Origin: Croceivirga sp.
GTDB lineage: Bacteria; Bacteroidota; Bacteroidia; Flavobacteriales; Flavobacteriaceae
Reading direction: 5' to 3'
Assembly (NCBI GenBank): GCA_028284665.1
Contig: JANQRG010000045.1
Coordinates: 153,889-217,888 of the forward strand
Length of the DNA stretch: 64,000 nt
Part shown: one piece after another, positions 26,061 through 35,755 of the stretch
Numbering within the stretch: the first letter of the stretch is position 1
Layout of the letters: each line of letters begins with the position of its first letter
Program-made: the position numbers and the translations under genes
Notes under the pieces: model-generated
Seen by the model: only the letters and a program-made list of their open reading frames with translations
Told to the model about the DNA's origin: nothing
The model's database searches: none

Positions 26061-26930
26061 TTAATTAAAGTCTATAAAATCTAATGGGTTTATCGGTTTA
26101 CCATTTAACCAGAGTTCAAAATGAAGATGTGGTCCCGTGGTGAGCTCTCCTGTATTTCCGACAGCAGCGATCACTTCTCCAGATTTTACTAAATCCCCTT
26201 GCACTTTATTAAGGGAGCCGTTATGCTTATAGACAGATAACAAATCATCTTTATGTTCCATGATCAGCACATAACCGGTGTCTGAGGTCCAACCTGAAAA
26301 AATTACCGTTCCGTCGGCCACCGCTTTTATGGGCAACCCTTCGGATGCGGCCACGTCAACGGCATAATGTTTCTTTTTAGGATCATATTCCTGAGAAACA
26401 ACTCCTGTAAGGGGGGGGAATAGGGCGTTTGTTAAATCCTGGAGGTTTCTTTCGAAAAGATTGTATTTGTCTTCTAAAGCTACTTCTTTACGCAATTCCA
26501 AATCCTCCCGGATGGGAGTCAGGTCTATGTTGGCCGGGTCAAGCTTGTACTTCTCAAATAAGGAGTCCCGGTTACTTTCATTATTTTCTATCTCGCCCCT
26601 GAGTACCATTCGTACATTGTCTAAATACCGATTGGTATAATCTAAAACATTCACCAACGAATCCGTTTTATATGTCAGCTCCGTAGCTTGCCTTTTCAAC
26701 CGTGTTGAAGAATATCCGGGAATATACTCCCGTAAGGGAGTAAAGGCTATGAGCAATGTGGTAAGCCCTATTAGGGCAATGATGAACAGGGTGCCTGTCA
26801 CAAAAACGTTCAATCTGCTTAACTTAAACGAAATCTTTTCTTCAAAGGTATTTTCATTAAGTATCACTAAGCGATACTTATGCAAAAGCTTCTTTTTGAT
26901 TTCTTTTCGCTTTTTCGTTTTTTTAGCCAT
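26061..26930 (-). CDS. M23 family metallopeptidase, membrane-anchored
   Basis: 289 aa from the ATG at 26930 (MAKKTKKRKE). A longer reading from 26951 would include a perfect -7 promoter box, so I reject it. A basic N-terminus is followed by one membrane helix (41-63), a coiled-coil stretch and a LytM domain with the zinc motifs HYAVD (188-192) and HLH (268-270). It probably cuts peptide crosslinks of peptidoglycan in the periplasm. Both zinc motifs are intact. It heads a run with GH3, DUF6909 and Wzz. Confidence 0.92.
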   Translation of the reverse strand: MAKKTKKRKEIKKKLLHKYRLVILNENTFEEKISFKLSRLNVFVTGTLFIIALIGLTTLLIAFTPLREYIPGYSSTRLKRQATELTYKTDSLVNVLDYTNRYLDNVRMVLRGEIENNESNRDSLFEKYKLDPANIDLTPIREDLELRKEVALEDKYNLFERNLQDLTNALFPPLTGVVSQEYDPKKKHYAVDVAASEGLPIKAVADGTVIFSGWTSDTGYVLIMEHKDDLLSVYKHNGSLNKVQGDLVKSGEVIAAVGNTGELTTGPHLHFELWLNGKPINPLDFIDFN

Positions 26931-26935
26931 TACAG

Positions 26936-26943
26936 CAAAGATA
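26936..26943 (-). promoter_or_regulatory. -7 box of the M23 peptidase gene
   Basis: Read on the minus strand the bases are TATCTTTG, matching TAnnTTTG. It lies 6 bases before the ATG at 26930, which would give a very short or absent leader. No clear -33 box is seen. Confidence 0.4.
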
Positions 26944-27077
26944 CTTTTCAAATTGATTTCTAGAACCTCTTCCCTTCTTTTGTGAAACTTTTAGCAATAC
27001 TCACATTTTTTGACCCCTTATCGCAATGAACTGGACTAGTCTACGTTGTTTTAACAGCATTACCTAAGTGTTTTTTG

Positions 27078-27085
27078 TATTTTTG
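27078..27085 (+). promoter_or_regulatory. -7 box of the tatA gene
   Basis: TATTTTTG matches TAnnTTTG and lies 26 bases upstream of the tatA ATG. No good -33 box at the normal spacing. Confidence 0.4.
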
Positions 27086-27111
27086 AACTCTATCAAGAAT
27101 AAATTAATAAT

Positions 27112-27306
27112 ATGATAACCCTCTCTTTTTTCCTTGGCATGTTAGGTCCCTGGCAGATTGTCCTCATTGTTGTTGTGGTGCTTTTGCTATTTGGGGGTAA
27201 AAAGATCCCCGAGCTAATGCGCGGCCTTGGCAGTGGCATCAAGGAATTCAAGGATGCCTCCAAGGATGATGAAAAACTTACAGAAAAGAACGAGCCAGAG
27301 GCTTAA
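27112..27306 (+). CDS. tatA: Sec-independent protein translocase subunit TatA/E
   Basis: 64 aa. One N-terminal membrane helix (about 12-27), the [21 protein letters not shown] amphipathic helix and an acidic tail are the full TatA/E pattern. TatA forms the pore-like part of the twin-arginine pathway, which exports folded proteins. It is transcribed away from the M23 peptidase gene. No tatC lies in the window. Confidence 0.95.
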   Translation: MITLSFFLGMLGPWQIVLIVVVVLLLFGGKKIPELMRGLGSGIKEFKDASKDDEKLTEKNEPEA

Positions 27307-27509
27307 CTCTTAGGCGTTTTTCCTAGTAAATTTAGGATTACATTAGCTTCCAGTTCCTTTTTACAGCAGTATTTTTTCATTTCACAACAAAAATTAATCG
27401 CTTAACACCTAAGGCTATAATTTCGCCGTTATGGTTGTTATGCCTATCGTTTTGGGCTTGAATAACCGCTCAAACCTTTTTTGTTTGAAAACCCAGCCAA
27501 TCCAAGGTT

Positions 27510-29579
27510 ATGAAAAAACACATCTTCATAACATTTTTTCTTATCTGTATAGGGACGCAAGCCCAGGATATAACTGTTATAGAGTTTGATGAAGGAAAGA
27601 AAAACATTGAGCGTAAGGTCGCAGACTCTGTTCAACAGGAAACAACACCCTTACCACCATCCGGAATAGCAGGAACTACCTCTAGAAACAGTCAGACAGA
27701 TCGACTTTTGAAAACCGCTAATGCGTATTTCGATAAGATGTGGTATGCAGAGGCTGCTCAAATTTATGATAAGGCGTTAAAGAAAAATCCTGAAAAGCAC
27801 ACTATTCAATTGCTGCAAAATGCAGGAGATGCCCATTATTTTAGTGCCAATATGAAAATGGCTGCGCATTGGTATGGGATATTATTCGAGCGCTATGAAG
27901 ATCAGGCCTCCAGGGCGGACCTGCTAAAATACGCCCATATTCTTAAGGGCATTGGGAGGTATCGAAAAGCCAAGAGATTGTTGCGCGTATTGGAGGACAA
28001 TACCGCAAATGCTTCCGAAAACGCTTCTTTTAGGAACAAACTGAAAGAGGATAGCGAAAGCATTAAAGATTCGTTGCTTATTAAGAATCTTGCATTTAAC
28101 AGTGCCTATTCTGAATTCTCCCCCTTATTACTTTCGGATAACACTATGGTCTTTGCTTCAGCAAAGGATTCACTAGTTTTTAATACCCGAAAATATAAAT
28201 GGAACAATCAACCCTATTTGGATCTTTATACGGGGAATTGGGATGAAGCTTCGAATGCACTAAATGATGTGAAAAAGCTTTCTAAGAAGATTAACACCAA
28301 GTACCATGAGGCAGCTGCGTCTTTCTCTCCGGATAACCAAACCATATATTTTACACGTAACAATTATGGGAAAAGACTAAAGCGAGGCAAAAATGGTGTT
28401 AACCATCTCAAGATATATACATCGAAAAAGATAGATAATGAGTGGTCAAAGGCGGTTGAGTTACCTTTTAATAGTGAGGATTACTCCTGTGGGCATCCTG
28501 CGGTAAGTCCGGACGGCAAGAAACTCTATTTTGTGTCAGATATGCCTGGAGGCTTTGGCAAGACCGACATCTATGTAGTGGATATTTTAGAAGACGGCAC
28601 TTTCTCGCTGCCCAAGAATCTTGGGAGGACGCTGAACACCTCAGAAAAGGAAATGTTTCCTTTTGTTACGGAGAATTCCATTTATTTCTCCTCAGACAGG
28701 CCCTTTGGTTATGGTGGTCTGGACGTTTATAACGCTACGTATTCCGACAATGTTTTTAATGTGGCTACGAACATGGGAATGCCTATAAATAGCAATAGAG
28801 ATGATTTCTCTTTAACCATTAATGAAACTAGTAATTCGGGTTACTTTGCCTCTAACCGACAAGGAGGCAAGGGGGATGACGATATCTATTCGTTCAAGCA
28901 ATTACGAATTGAGCAACCCAAGGAAAACACTACCGCCATACTAGGCTTTGTAAAAGATCTGATCTTAGGAACGGTCCTTCCGGATGCTACTGTTGTCCTC
29001 TTGGATAAAGATACCAAAGCCTTGCAGGAAGTGGTTTCAGGAGCTGACGGTAGTTTTGTTTTTGAAGATCTCCCCGAAAACACAGCATACACGCTGGTAG
29101 CTAATGCCGACGAATATTTGGAAAACGAACATCCTATTCAGACCAAAAGTGGTGCGCCGGTAGCAGCAGAAATTCTACTAAAACCTGTAGACGATATTAT
29201 TGTTTTGGAGGAAGGAGAACGGAAGCTAAAAACCGATGCTATTTACTTTGATTTTGATAAACATACCATTACCAAAGCTGCTGAAGAAGAATTGAATAAA
29301 TTGATACAGGTATGGGAAAAATATCCAAACATGGTCATCAGAATAGAATCCCATACCGATTCCAGGGGACCACGGGCTTACAATCAACTCCTCTCGGATA
29401 AACGCGCGAAAGCCTCGAGAGACTATCTTATTTCAAAAGGAATTCCTGCGGATCGAATAGCAAGTGCAATTGGATATGGGGAAGAACGCCTTTTAAACGA
29501 CTGCGCCAACGGAACTCCCTGTTCTAAAGCTCAGCACAAGCAAAACCGTAGGTCAGAATTCGTAATTGTGGAAATGTAG
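27510..29579 (+). CDS. OmpA family outer-membrane protein with TPR and PD40 repeats
   Basis: 689 aa. Signal peptide at 1-18 (cleavage after TQAQ). Then TPR-like helices (about 65-140), PD40/TolB-like propeller repeats (about 200-440, for example HPAVSPDGKKLYFVSD), a carboxypeptidase-regulatory-like beta sandwich (about 468-555) and an OmpA C-terminal domain (about 572-689, IYFDFDKHTITKAA and SHTDSRG). The last binds peptidoglycan. This architecture is common in Bacteroidota and related to proteins encoded beside PorP/SprF genes of type IX secretion. It stands alone here, away from the T9SS operon. Confidence 0.9.
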   Translation: MKKHIFITFFLICIGTQAQDITVIEFDEGKKNIERKVADSVQQETTPLPPSGIAGTTSRNSQTDRLLKTANAYFDKMWYAEAAQIYDKALKKNPEKHTIQLLQNAGDAHYFSANMKMAAHWYGILFERYEDQASRADLLKYAHILKGIGRYRKAKRLLRVLEDNTANASENASFRNKLKEDSESIKDSLLIKNLAFNSAYSEFSPLLLSDNTMVFASAKDSLVFNTRKYKWNNQPYLDLYTGNWDEASNALNDVKKLSKKINTKYHEAAASFSPDNQTIYFTRNNYGKRLKRGKNGVNHLKIYTSKKIDNEWSKAVELPFNSEDYSCGHPAVSPDGKKLYFVSDMPGGFGKTDIYVVDILEDGTFSLPKNLGRTLNTSEKEMFPFVTENSIYFSSDRPFGYGGLDVYNATYSDNVFNVATNMGMPINSNRDDFSLTINETSNSGYFASNRQGGKGDDDIYSFKQLRIEQPKENTTAILGFVKDLILGTVLPDATVVLLDKDTKALQEVVSGADGSFVFEDLPENTAYTLVANADEYLENEHPIQTKSGAPVAAEILLKPVDDIIVLEEGERKLKTDAIYFDFDKHTITKAAEEELNKLIQVWEKYPNMVIRIESHTDSRGPRAYNQLLSDKRAKASRDYLISKGIPADRIASAIGYGEERLLNDCANGTPCSKAQHKQNRRSEFVIVEM

Positions 29580-29847
29580 TTCTTTGCTACTATTTGCAAA
29601 AGTAATGCTTGAGACTAGCCGATACTGCTAATTGATAGGCACCCCATTTCCTACCATTCGTCGAATTGATCCATCGATAAACGTCAGTAGTCGCTTTGAT
29701 GGTCGTCGACAAAAACTAACCTCTCAAAGATTATAAATTTTAAAACAGTCGCTGATCTCTTTTTTATGACTGTTCGTCCTTTTCTTTTTCAGGTAGGCTG
29801 GTAAAGCACAAAATTTGTCTCTAATACAAATCTAAAAATGCTTACTT

Positions 29848-30018
29848 ATGAAAAGATTTTTACTTGTTAAAGAGATTTATTTAGAAGCTTTCAGAAACCT
29901 TGGCAATATGCTTTTGCAACGTTCTTTTAAGATATTTTCATGGTTTTGTTTTATAATGTTCTTTGTTGTGCTTTATGCCTTTGTTTTTAGGGTAGTTACC
30001 GGATTCCCATTTGACTAG
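29848..30018 (+). CDS. DUF6747-like small membrane protein
   Basis: 56 aa, read from the ATG at 29848 to the TAG at 30016-30018. It begins MKRFLLVKEIYLEAFRNLGN and has one strong membrane helix (about 32-50: IFSWFCFIMFFVVLYAFVF), ending RVVTGFPFD. The pattern LVKEIYxEAFRNxGN followed by a helix and a TGF end fits DUF6747, a very small flavobacterial family. A long leader (268 bases) precedes it. Function unknown. The match is from memory of the family and the ORF is short, so confidence is moderate. Confidence 0.65.
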   Translation: MKRFLLVKEIYLEAFRNLGNMLLQRSFKIFSWFCFIMFFVVLYAFVFRVVTGFPFD

Positions 30019-30112
30019 GTCAAATAGCACCCGGCTTACTTAAAAAAGCTAGAACAGTTTAACCCGGAAAGTTGGCAGAAGGTACTTATTAGCAAAGCCC
30101 TTATTAAGGGAC

Positions 30113-31102
30113 TTAAAGTGCCTTTTCGAACTTGAGTGTCCTAAGGATGGCTTCAAGTTCGAACATATAGTCCCGTTTCTGAGTGGAAGGAGCAAAAGTA
30201 AACCCTTCTAATACGAGTTTTCTGTTGTTTTCCTTGTCGTTAATAATATAAGTTAGGAAAGGGCCTGCCATAGGATAGCCGTTTATTTCCCAAATTCCTT
30301 TGGCCTGTGCAGCTTTCTTACCGCCAATCTCCGCTGGAAACACATAGGGTGCAAAAGCCTTTTCGGTAATCATATAAGTATTGTTTTCCGGACCTGGCAC
30401 ATATTTTTTTCCAATGGAGTCACGCATTGCAACAATGTCTCTTACGAAAGTAGAGTCATTTGTAAAACTATTTTCCGGCATTGCATAGGCGATAATATTC
30501 ATGTTGCCCTTAGGTATTTGCCGGTCTAACCAAACAAAATTCTCTTCCTGTTTTCCAACACGATAGGCCGAGGGTATTGTTAAGGAAATTCCCAGGGTTT
30601 CGCTTAAGGCGCTTTCTTTGTTTAAAGAACGCTTAAAGCGTTTTTGTGCTTCTTGCATTTCCACACCCCTGTAGGCTGCAATTCCTTCTTCAGCAACAGT
30701 TTCCAAACCTCCTACCAGCTCCCCGTAGTTTGTGCCCTTAACTACGACTACTTTTTGGGGTAAAGCATAGACATTGGTTTTAATGTGACTGATTGCAAGA
30801 GAATCCTGTTGCACATAGAGAATAGAACGAGAATGCGTAACAGCGCCTTTAAAAACCTGAGGGGGTATTTGCGTTAGCGTTAAAATAGGTTGCTCAGGGG
30901 TAAGTGCTAAAGCCGGTTGAGCAAACAACTCCCGCACTTTATCACCAACCGCACCTTGCCAAAGGTCATTATCCATAACCACCATTAGGGAGTTAACACT
31001 ACCTGTGGAAGGAGGCAAGAATTTTTGCCGCTTCCCGGTTTCATTACAGGAAGCAACTACTATTACTAGTATTAGTAACCAAAGTGTTCTCAAATTTCTC
31101 AT
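30113..31102 (-). CDS. DUF4837 family lipoprotein
   Basis: 329 aa with a lipoprotein signal (VVASC, Cys at 19), so probably anchored in a periplasmic membrane. The body with NSLMVVMDNDLWQGAVGDKVRELFAQP matches DUF4837, a Bacteroidota family of unknown function. It follows the lytic transglycosylase gene by 12 bases, suggesting co-transcription and a role in the cell envelope. Complete. Confidence 0.88.
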   Translation of the reverse strand: MRNLRTLWLLILVIVVASCNETGKRQKFLPPSTGSVNSLMVVMDNDLWQGAVGDKVRELFAQPALALTPEQPILTLTQIPPQVFKGAVTHSRSILYVQQDSLAISHIKTNVYALPQKVVVVKGTNYGELVGGLETVAEEGIAAYRGVEMQEAQKRFKRSLNKESALSETLGISLTIPSAYRVGKQEENFVWLDRQIPKGNMNIIAYAMPENSFTNDSTFVRDIVAMRDSIGKKYVPGPENNTYMITEKAFAPYVFPAEIGGKKAAQAKGIWEINGYPMAGPFLTYIINDKENNRKLVLEGFTFAPSTQKRDYMFELEAILRTLKFEKAL

Positions 31103-31114
31103 GATAATCCTAAG

Positions 31115-32713
31115 TTAAGACGAACATTCACAGAGTCTCAATTTTGTGCCGGGTTTTAAGTTATTACCGCGAATACCGTTCCATTTTCTCAAATTTTCAA
31201 TAGTAACCCCAGGATATTTTCTTGAAATAGTCCATAACGAATCCCCTGATTGTACCACATGTATTTTGGAAGGGTCCTTTGGTAGTTGCACCGGTTTTTG
31301 TTTTATACTAGGCGTCTTTTTTCCTGTATTTGAGGCTGTTACAACCGGTTTTCTTGGATAAATTGTAAGTCGTTGTCCGATGCGCAAATTGTTGCTTCTT
31401 AAGCCATTCCACCGCTTTATTTGGCTGACACCCACTCCATATCTTTCCGCTATTTTTCCCAAATAATCCCCACTTCTTACTTTATACCGGATTCTATCAT
31501 TACTGTTGACAAGCTGTGGTAGGGGTTTTTCCCTTTTATTCAAAGATTCCTGTACATGGTTGTAAATAGCGGTTTCATTAGTAACAAATTTGCCCAAATG
31601 CTTCAAGGGTAAGCGCAGGGTGTATGCTTTTCCGGCTACCTTCGGAATAATGTTCAATTTATACTGGGGATTCAGGACCTTAAGTTCCTCTACGGAAATA
31701 TTTACGAGTTCTGAGACCTGTTCAAAAGTGATCAGGTTTTTGACCTGTACCGTATCCGTTTCAAAATAAGGGCGTTCTACCAGGGTTTTTCGCAGTCCGT
31801 GTTCTGATGCGTATTCGAAAATGTACATGGTAGCCAGGAATGCAGGGACATACCCCGCTGTTTCACGTGGAAGATACCTTCTTAGATTCCAATAATTCTG
31901 ATATCCCCCTGATCGGCGAATGGCTCTATTCACATTTCCGGGACCGGAGTTGTAAGCGGCTAATGCCAGGTCCCAGTCGTTGAAAATTTCATACAATTTT
32001 GAAAGGTACCGGCTTGCTGATTTGGTTGAAGCTACAGGGTCACTACGCTCATCCACATAACTGCTTACATCCAAGCCGTACATTTTTCCAGTAGAAAACA
32101 TAAATTGCCACAATCCCGTAGCACCCACTCTTGATTTCGCCCTGGGATTTAACGCAGATTCTACAATGGCAAGGTATTTCACTTCCAATGGAATGTTGTG
32201 ATTGTCGAGTTCCTGCTCAAACAGCGGAAAGTAAAATTGACTTGTGGTAAGCATCCGTTCCATCAAGTCTCTTTTTTTTGTGAGGAAGGTATGAATCACT
32301 CTTTCCAAAGAAGGGTTGTACGCAATGTTAAAAGGTGTCTTTTCATTCAATTGTGCTAACCTTGCTTTCAAAGTATCCGTCGGGAGACGTAAAGCTTCAA
32401 GTGAATCGATGGAAGGTTGTGTGACTTCTGCGTACATCTCCTGAGACAACATATTATTCCGCTCCAGTTCTCTCAGCCAAAGACTGTCATAGGCGTATGC
32501 GGCTTCCAGATCTTCAAGTTTAAGCTGCTGCACGGTGTCCAGAACAATCGGTGGTTTTTGTGTCTCCGTTCCCTTAGTTTTACTTGCTAAAGGGGATTGT
32601 AACGCACTAAGTGAATCCGGCACAGATAAAGCGGAGTCAGGCGTCTGAGCCAAAAGCGCCGAACTTAGCATGCAACAAATAATGGGTAATAACCAGTAGC
32701 TATTTCTTCTCAT
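31115..32713 (-). CDS. Membrane-bound lytic murein transglycosylase (MltD-like) with LysM domains
   Basis: 532 aa, signal peptide at 1-22 (LLAQ). The SLT domain has catalytic Glu185 in VESALN, then GATGLWQFM and ALAAYNSGPGNV. A LysM-like segment lies around 335-380, followed by two clear LysM domains at about 408-454 and 484-530. It cleaves glycan strands of peptidoglycan to 1,6-anhydro products. Architecture and length match MltD proteins of Bacteroidota. Co-transcribed with the DUF4837 lipoprotein. Confidence 0.93.
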   Translation of the reverse strand: MRRNSYWLLPIICCMLSSALLAQTPDSALSVPDSLSALQSPLASKTKGTETQKPPIVLDTVQQLKLEDLEAAYAYDSLWLRELERNNMLSQEMYAEVTQPSIDSLEALRLPTDTLKARLAQLNEKTPFNIAYNPSLERVIHTFLTKKRDLMERMLTTSQFYFPLFEQELDNHNIPLEVKYLAIVESALNPRAKSRVGATGLWQFMFSTGKMYGLDVSSYVDERSDPVASTKSASRYLSKLYEIFNDWDLALAAYNSGPGNVNRAIRRSGGYQNYWNLRRYLPRETAGYVPAFLATMYIFEYASEHGLRKTLVERPYFETDTVQVKNLITFEQVSELVNISVEELKVLNPQYKLNIIPKVAGKAYTLRLPLKHLGKFVTNETAIYNHVQESLNKREKPLPQLVNSNDRIRYKVRSGDYLGKIAERYGVGVSQIKRWNGLRSNNLRIGQRLTIYPRKPVVTASNTGKKTPSIKQKPVQLPKDPSKIHVVQSGDSLWTISRKYPGVTIENLRKWNGIRGNNLKPGTKLRLCECSS

Positions 32714-32828
32714 TTGGGTTTGGTTTAGTCCAGGACGTACTAAAATGCGCCATTTTTTTCAAAAAATGAAACCATTTTTAGGAAAACGCCAAAAATTTGG
32801 ATAGGTCTGTTAGTCGATAACGTCTTGA

Positions 32829-34019
32829 TTATCCTAATATTGCAGCAATACCCGGGAGTGTCTTCCCTTCCAGGCTTTCCAACATTGCTCCTCCTCCTGT
32901 AGATACATAGCTCACTTTATCCTGAAACCCAAACTGTTTTACCGCCGCTACAGAATCGCCCCCTCCAACCAGGGAGAAGGCCCCTTTTTGCGTGGCTTCA
33001 TCCACAAAATTGCCAATTGCAATAGTTCCATTGGCAAAAGGTTTCATTTCAAAAACTCCTGCTGGGCCATTCCATAATATCGTTTTGGAATTGATGATCA
33101 CCTCCTTAAATTTTTCCAAAGTCTGTGGCCCAACATCCAGCCCCTGCCAACCTTCGGGGATTTGATCAACCGGTACGATTTGTGTATTTGCATTTTCATC
33201 AAAGGCATCTGCAGCCAGGACATCTGCCGGTAAATGCACTGCTACCCCCTTATCTTTTGCTAGCCTCAAAATGTTCAGTGCCAATTCAAGCTTATCATCC
33301 TCACAAATGGAACTCCCCACTTGACCTCCCTGCGCTTTAACAAAAGTATAGGTCATTCCTCCTCCTACGATAAGATGGTCCACCTTATCCAAAATGTTTT
33401 CGATGATCGTTATTTTAGAAGATACTTTGGCTCCCCCTAATATTGCAGTGACCGGTTTTTCTCCCGTTTGCATAACTTTTTCAATGGCCTTTATCTCTTT
33501 CGCCAACAGATACCCAAAACACTTTGAAGTTGGGAAAAAATCTGCTACGATGGTTGTGGACGCATGGGCTCTGTGTGCTGTACCAAAAGCATCATTTACA
33601 TAGACATCCCCAAAGGTTGCCAGTTGTTCAGCAAAATCCCGATCTCCTTTTTCCTCTTCAGCATAAAACCTGAGGTTCTCCAGTAATAACACTTCCCCAT
33701 CCTGCAAATCATCATATGCTGCTTTCACTTTTTCACCGACAGAATCATCAACAAACTTCACTTGAACACCAATAATCTCAGACACTTTTTCACTGATATG
33801 ACGTAACGACATTGCCGCATTCCTTGTGCCTTTAGGCCTCCCCAAATGACTCATTAAAACAGCGCTTCCTCCATCTTCCAGTACCTTTACTATTGTAGGC
33901 TTTGCGGCTTCAATCCGGCTGGTATCCGTAACCTGGAAGTCTTTATCCAGGGGAACATTAAAATCTACCCGAATAAGCGCTTTTTTATGTTCAAAGTTAT
34001 AGTCGTCTACTGTTTTCAT
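32829..34019 (-). CDS. pgk: Phosphoglycerate kinase
   Basis: 396 aa, full length. N-terminal [12 protein letters not shown], then [25 protein letters not shown] and [10 protein letters not shown], and the C-terminal nucleotide loop [10 protein letters not shown] and STGGGAMLE are all present. It transfers phosphate from 1,3-bisphosphoglycerate to ADP in glycolysis. Divergent from holB. A TAnnTTTG box stands 20 bases before the start. Confidence 0.98.
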   Translation of the reverse strand: MKTVDDYNFEHKKALIRVDFNVPLDKDFQVTDTSRIEAAKPTIVKVLEDGGSAVLMSHLGRPKGTRNAAMSLRHISEKVSEIIGVQVKFVDDSVGEKVKAAYDDLQDGEVLLLENLRFYAEEEKGDRDFAEQLATFGDVYVNDAFGTAHRAHASTTIVADFFPTSKCFGYLLAKEIKAIEKVMQTGEKPVTAILGGAKVSSKITIIENILDKVDHLIVGGGMTYTFVKAQGGQVGSSICEDDKLELALNILRLAKDKGVAVHLPADVLAADAFDENANTQIVPVDQIPEGWQGLDVGPQTLEKFKEVIINSKTILWNGPAGVFEMKPFANGTIAIGNFVDEATQKGAFSLVGGGDSVAAVKQFGFQDKVSYVSTGGGAMLESLEGKTLPGIAAILG

Positions 34020-34039
34020 GTGGTCTCGTTTTAGTTTAT

Positions 34040-34047
34040 CAAATGTA
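34040..34047 (-). promoter_or_regulatory. -7 box of pgk
   Basis: Minus-strand TACATTTG matches TAnnTTTG, 20 bases upstream of the pgk ATG. No clear -33 element. Confidence 0.4.
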
Positions 34048-34140
34048 GTTAATTCCCTAGCCTTAGAAAACCGATTTCAGGGAGGATGCCTGGATTTAAT
34101 AGTATACTTCAAAAAGTACAAATACCCTATATTTGGGAAC

Positions 34141-35292
34141 ATGCATTTTCGTGAAATTTTAGGACTGCAGCATATTAAGAATCACCTGCTCACAACGGCC
34201 AGGGCGGGAAGAGTCCCACACGCCCAACTATTTATAGGCCCGGAGGGTAGTGGTACTTTACCTATGGCCCTTGCTTACGCGCAATATGTGCTCTGTGGTA
34301 ATTCCGGTGATGAAAATGAGGGGGAGAATAGCGCCTGTAATCTTAAGTGCGCAACAATGACGCACCCGGACCTGCATTTTACCTTTCCGGTAGCCACTTC
34401 GGACAAAGCAAAAAGCCGGCCTGTAAGCAGCATGTATTTGGAAGAATGGCGGGAATTTTTAAAAGAACAACCCTATGGTAACTTATTTGACTGGTACCGC
34501 CTCATTGGCGTTGAAAAGAAGCAAGGCCAAATCGGAGTGGATGAAGCGAATGACATTGTAAAGCGGTTATCACTCAAATCTTACGAGGGAGGCCACAAAA
34601 TATTGGTGGTATGGATGGCTGAGAAAATGAATGCTTCTGCCGCAAATAAGCTTTTAAAACTTATCGAAGAGCCCCCTGAAAAAACGGTCCTATTGCTTAT
34701 AGCGGAAGAGGAAGAAAAAATAATTCCAACCATCCGTTCCCGCTGTCAAATTTTACATTTTTCACATTTACCTGAAGTCGTAATTGCCAAAGCATTAGAA
34801 AAAAGAGGAGTCCATCCTTCCAAAGCGCTTCCATTAGCTCAGGAAGCCCACGGAAACTTTAACAAGGCGTTGGATCTTTTATTCCAGGATTCTGAAGATC
34901 TCGTATTTGAGAAATGGTTTGTGCATTGGGTACGAAGCGCCTTTAAAGCAAAAGGCAACAAAGCGGTAATTCATGAGCTCTTGCAGTGGAGTGAGGAAGT
35001 GGCTAAAACAGGGCGGGAAGTTCAAAAAAAATTTCTTCACTACTGCCTTGGTATTATGAGACAGGCCCTACTACTCAATTACAATATGCCTGAGTTAGTG
35101 TATTCCAAAATTCATGTTGAGGGATTCCATTTTGAGAAATTTGCTCCATTTGTGCATGAAAACAATATCTTCGAATTGGTTGAAGAGCTGGAAAATGCAG
35201 CGCTGCATATAGAACGCAATGGTAATTCCAGGATCATATTCGCCGACTTATCGATCAAGCTTACCCGATTATTACACGTTAAAGCCCACTAA
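34141..35292 (+). CDS. holB: DNA polymerase III subunit delta'
   Basis: 383 aa from the ATG at 34141 (MHFREILGLQHIKNHL). The frame is open further upstream, but that part would run over the pgk promoter and is not protein-like. The clamp-loader AAA+ fold shows a degenerate P-loop (GPEGSGTLPMA), as in true delta' subunits that do not hydrolyse ATP, then KLLKLIEEPPEKT and the SRC motif TIRSRCQ. Cys residues between 58 and 76 resemble the zinc module. It works with DnaX and HolA to load the sliding clamp. Confidence 0.9.
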   Translation: MHFREILGLQHIKNHLLTTARAGRVPHAQLFIGPEGSGTLPMALAYAQYVLCGNSGDENEGENSACNLKCATMTHPDLHFTFPVATSDKAKSRPVSSMYLEEWREFLKEQPYGNLFDWYRLIGVEKKQGQIGVDEANDIVKRLSLKSYEGGHKILVVWMAEKMNASAANKLLKLIEEPPEKTVLLLIAEEEEKIIPTIRSRCQILHFSHLPEVVIAKALEKRGVHPSKALPLAQEAHGNFNKALDLLFQDSEDLVFEKWFVHWVRSAFKAKGNKAVIHELLQWSEEVAKTGREVQKKFLHYCLGIMRQALLLNYNMPELVYSKIHVEGFHFEKFAPFVHENNIFELVEELENAALHIERNGNSRIIFADLSIKLTRLLHVKAH

Positions 35293-35303
35293 ATTCAAAT
35301 AGC

Positions 35304-35702
35304 ATGCACTTACATTTCTACGACAATGCCGCCGAATGTCTTCTTCTTGCTTTTTTGGTCATTGTTTTTCTACAAAGCGGAGCCGATAAAATAATTGATT
35401 GGTCCGGAAATCTCTCCTGGCTAAGAGGTCACTTTTCGAAATCGGTTTTTAAGGACATCGTACCGCTTCTACTAGGTATTGTCCTGGTTATGGAGGTGGT
35501 ATCCGGGGTGGTATCTTTACTTGGATTGGCGCATCTCATCCTATTTAATGAAACGGTATTTGCCTGGTATGGCGCCTTGTTTTCAGGAATAGCCTTGCTT
35601 ATGTTACTTCTTGGGCAGCGATTGGCCAAAGACTATGAGGGGGCAAAGACCATTGTCATTTATTTAATGCCAACAGTATTTCTGCTGTTTTTGTTGCAGT
35701 AG
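35304..35702 (+). CDS. DoxX family membrane protein
   Basis: 132 aa with four membrane helices and the arrangement of the DoxX family (FLQSGADKIIDWSGNLSWLRGHF, then VPLLLGIVLVMEVVSGV). Members are small quinone-related or redox-linked membrane proteins with poorly known roles. It starts 11 bases after holB and is probably read with it. Confidence 0.8.
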   Translation: MHLHFYDNAAECLLLAFLVIVFLQSGADKIIDWSGNLSWLRGHFSKSVFKDIVPLLLGIVLVMEVVSGVVSLLGLAHLILFNETVFAWYGALFSGIALLMLLLGQRLAKDYEGAKTIVIYLMPTVFLLFLLQ

Positions 35703-35755
35703 CTTTTATGCCAATGGCTCTCTTAAAATCAATTTGTTGTTAGGACGATACTCTT

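Noticed and set aside
27583..29587. Short stem TTTGC/GCAAA after the OmpA-type gene stop (29583-29600), considered as a terminator
   Set aside because: The five-pair stem is AT-rich and has no T-run after it.
30098..30110. Perfect palindrome (CCCTT-ATT-AAGGG) just after the DUF4837 stop, considered as a terminator
   Set aside because: The three-base loop is short and no T-run follows in the direction of transcription; kept only as a note.
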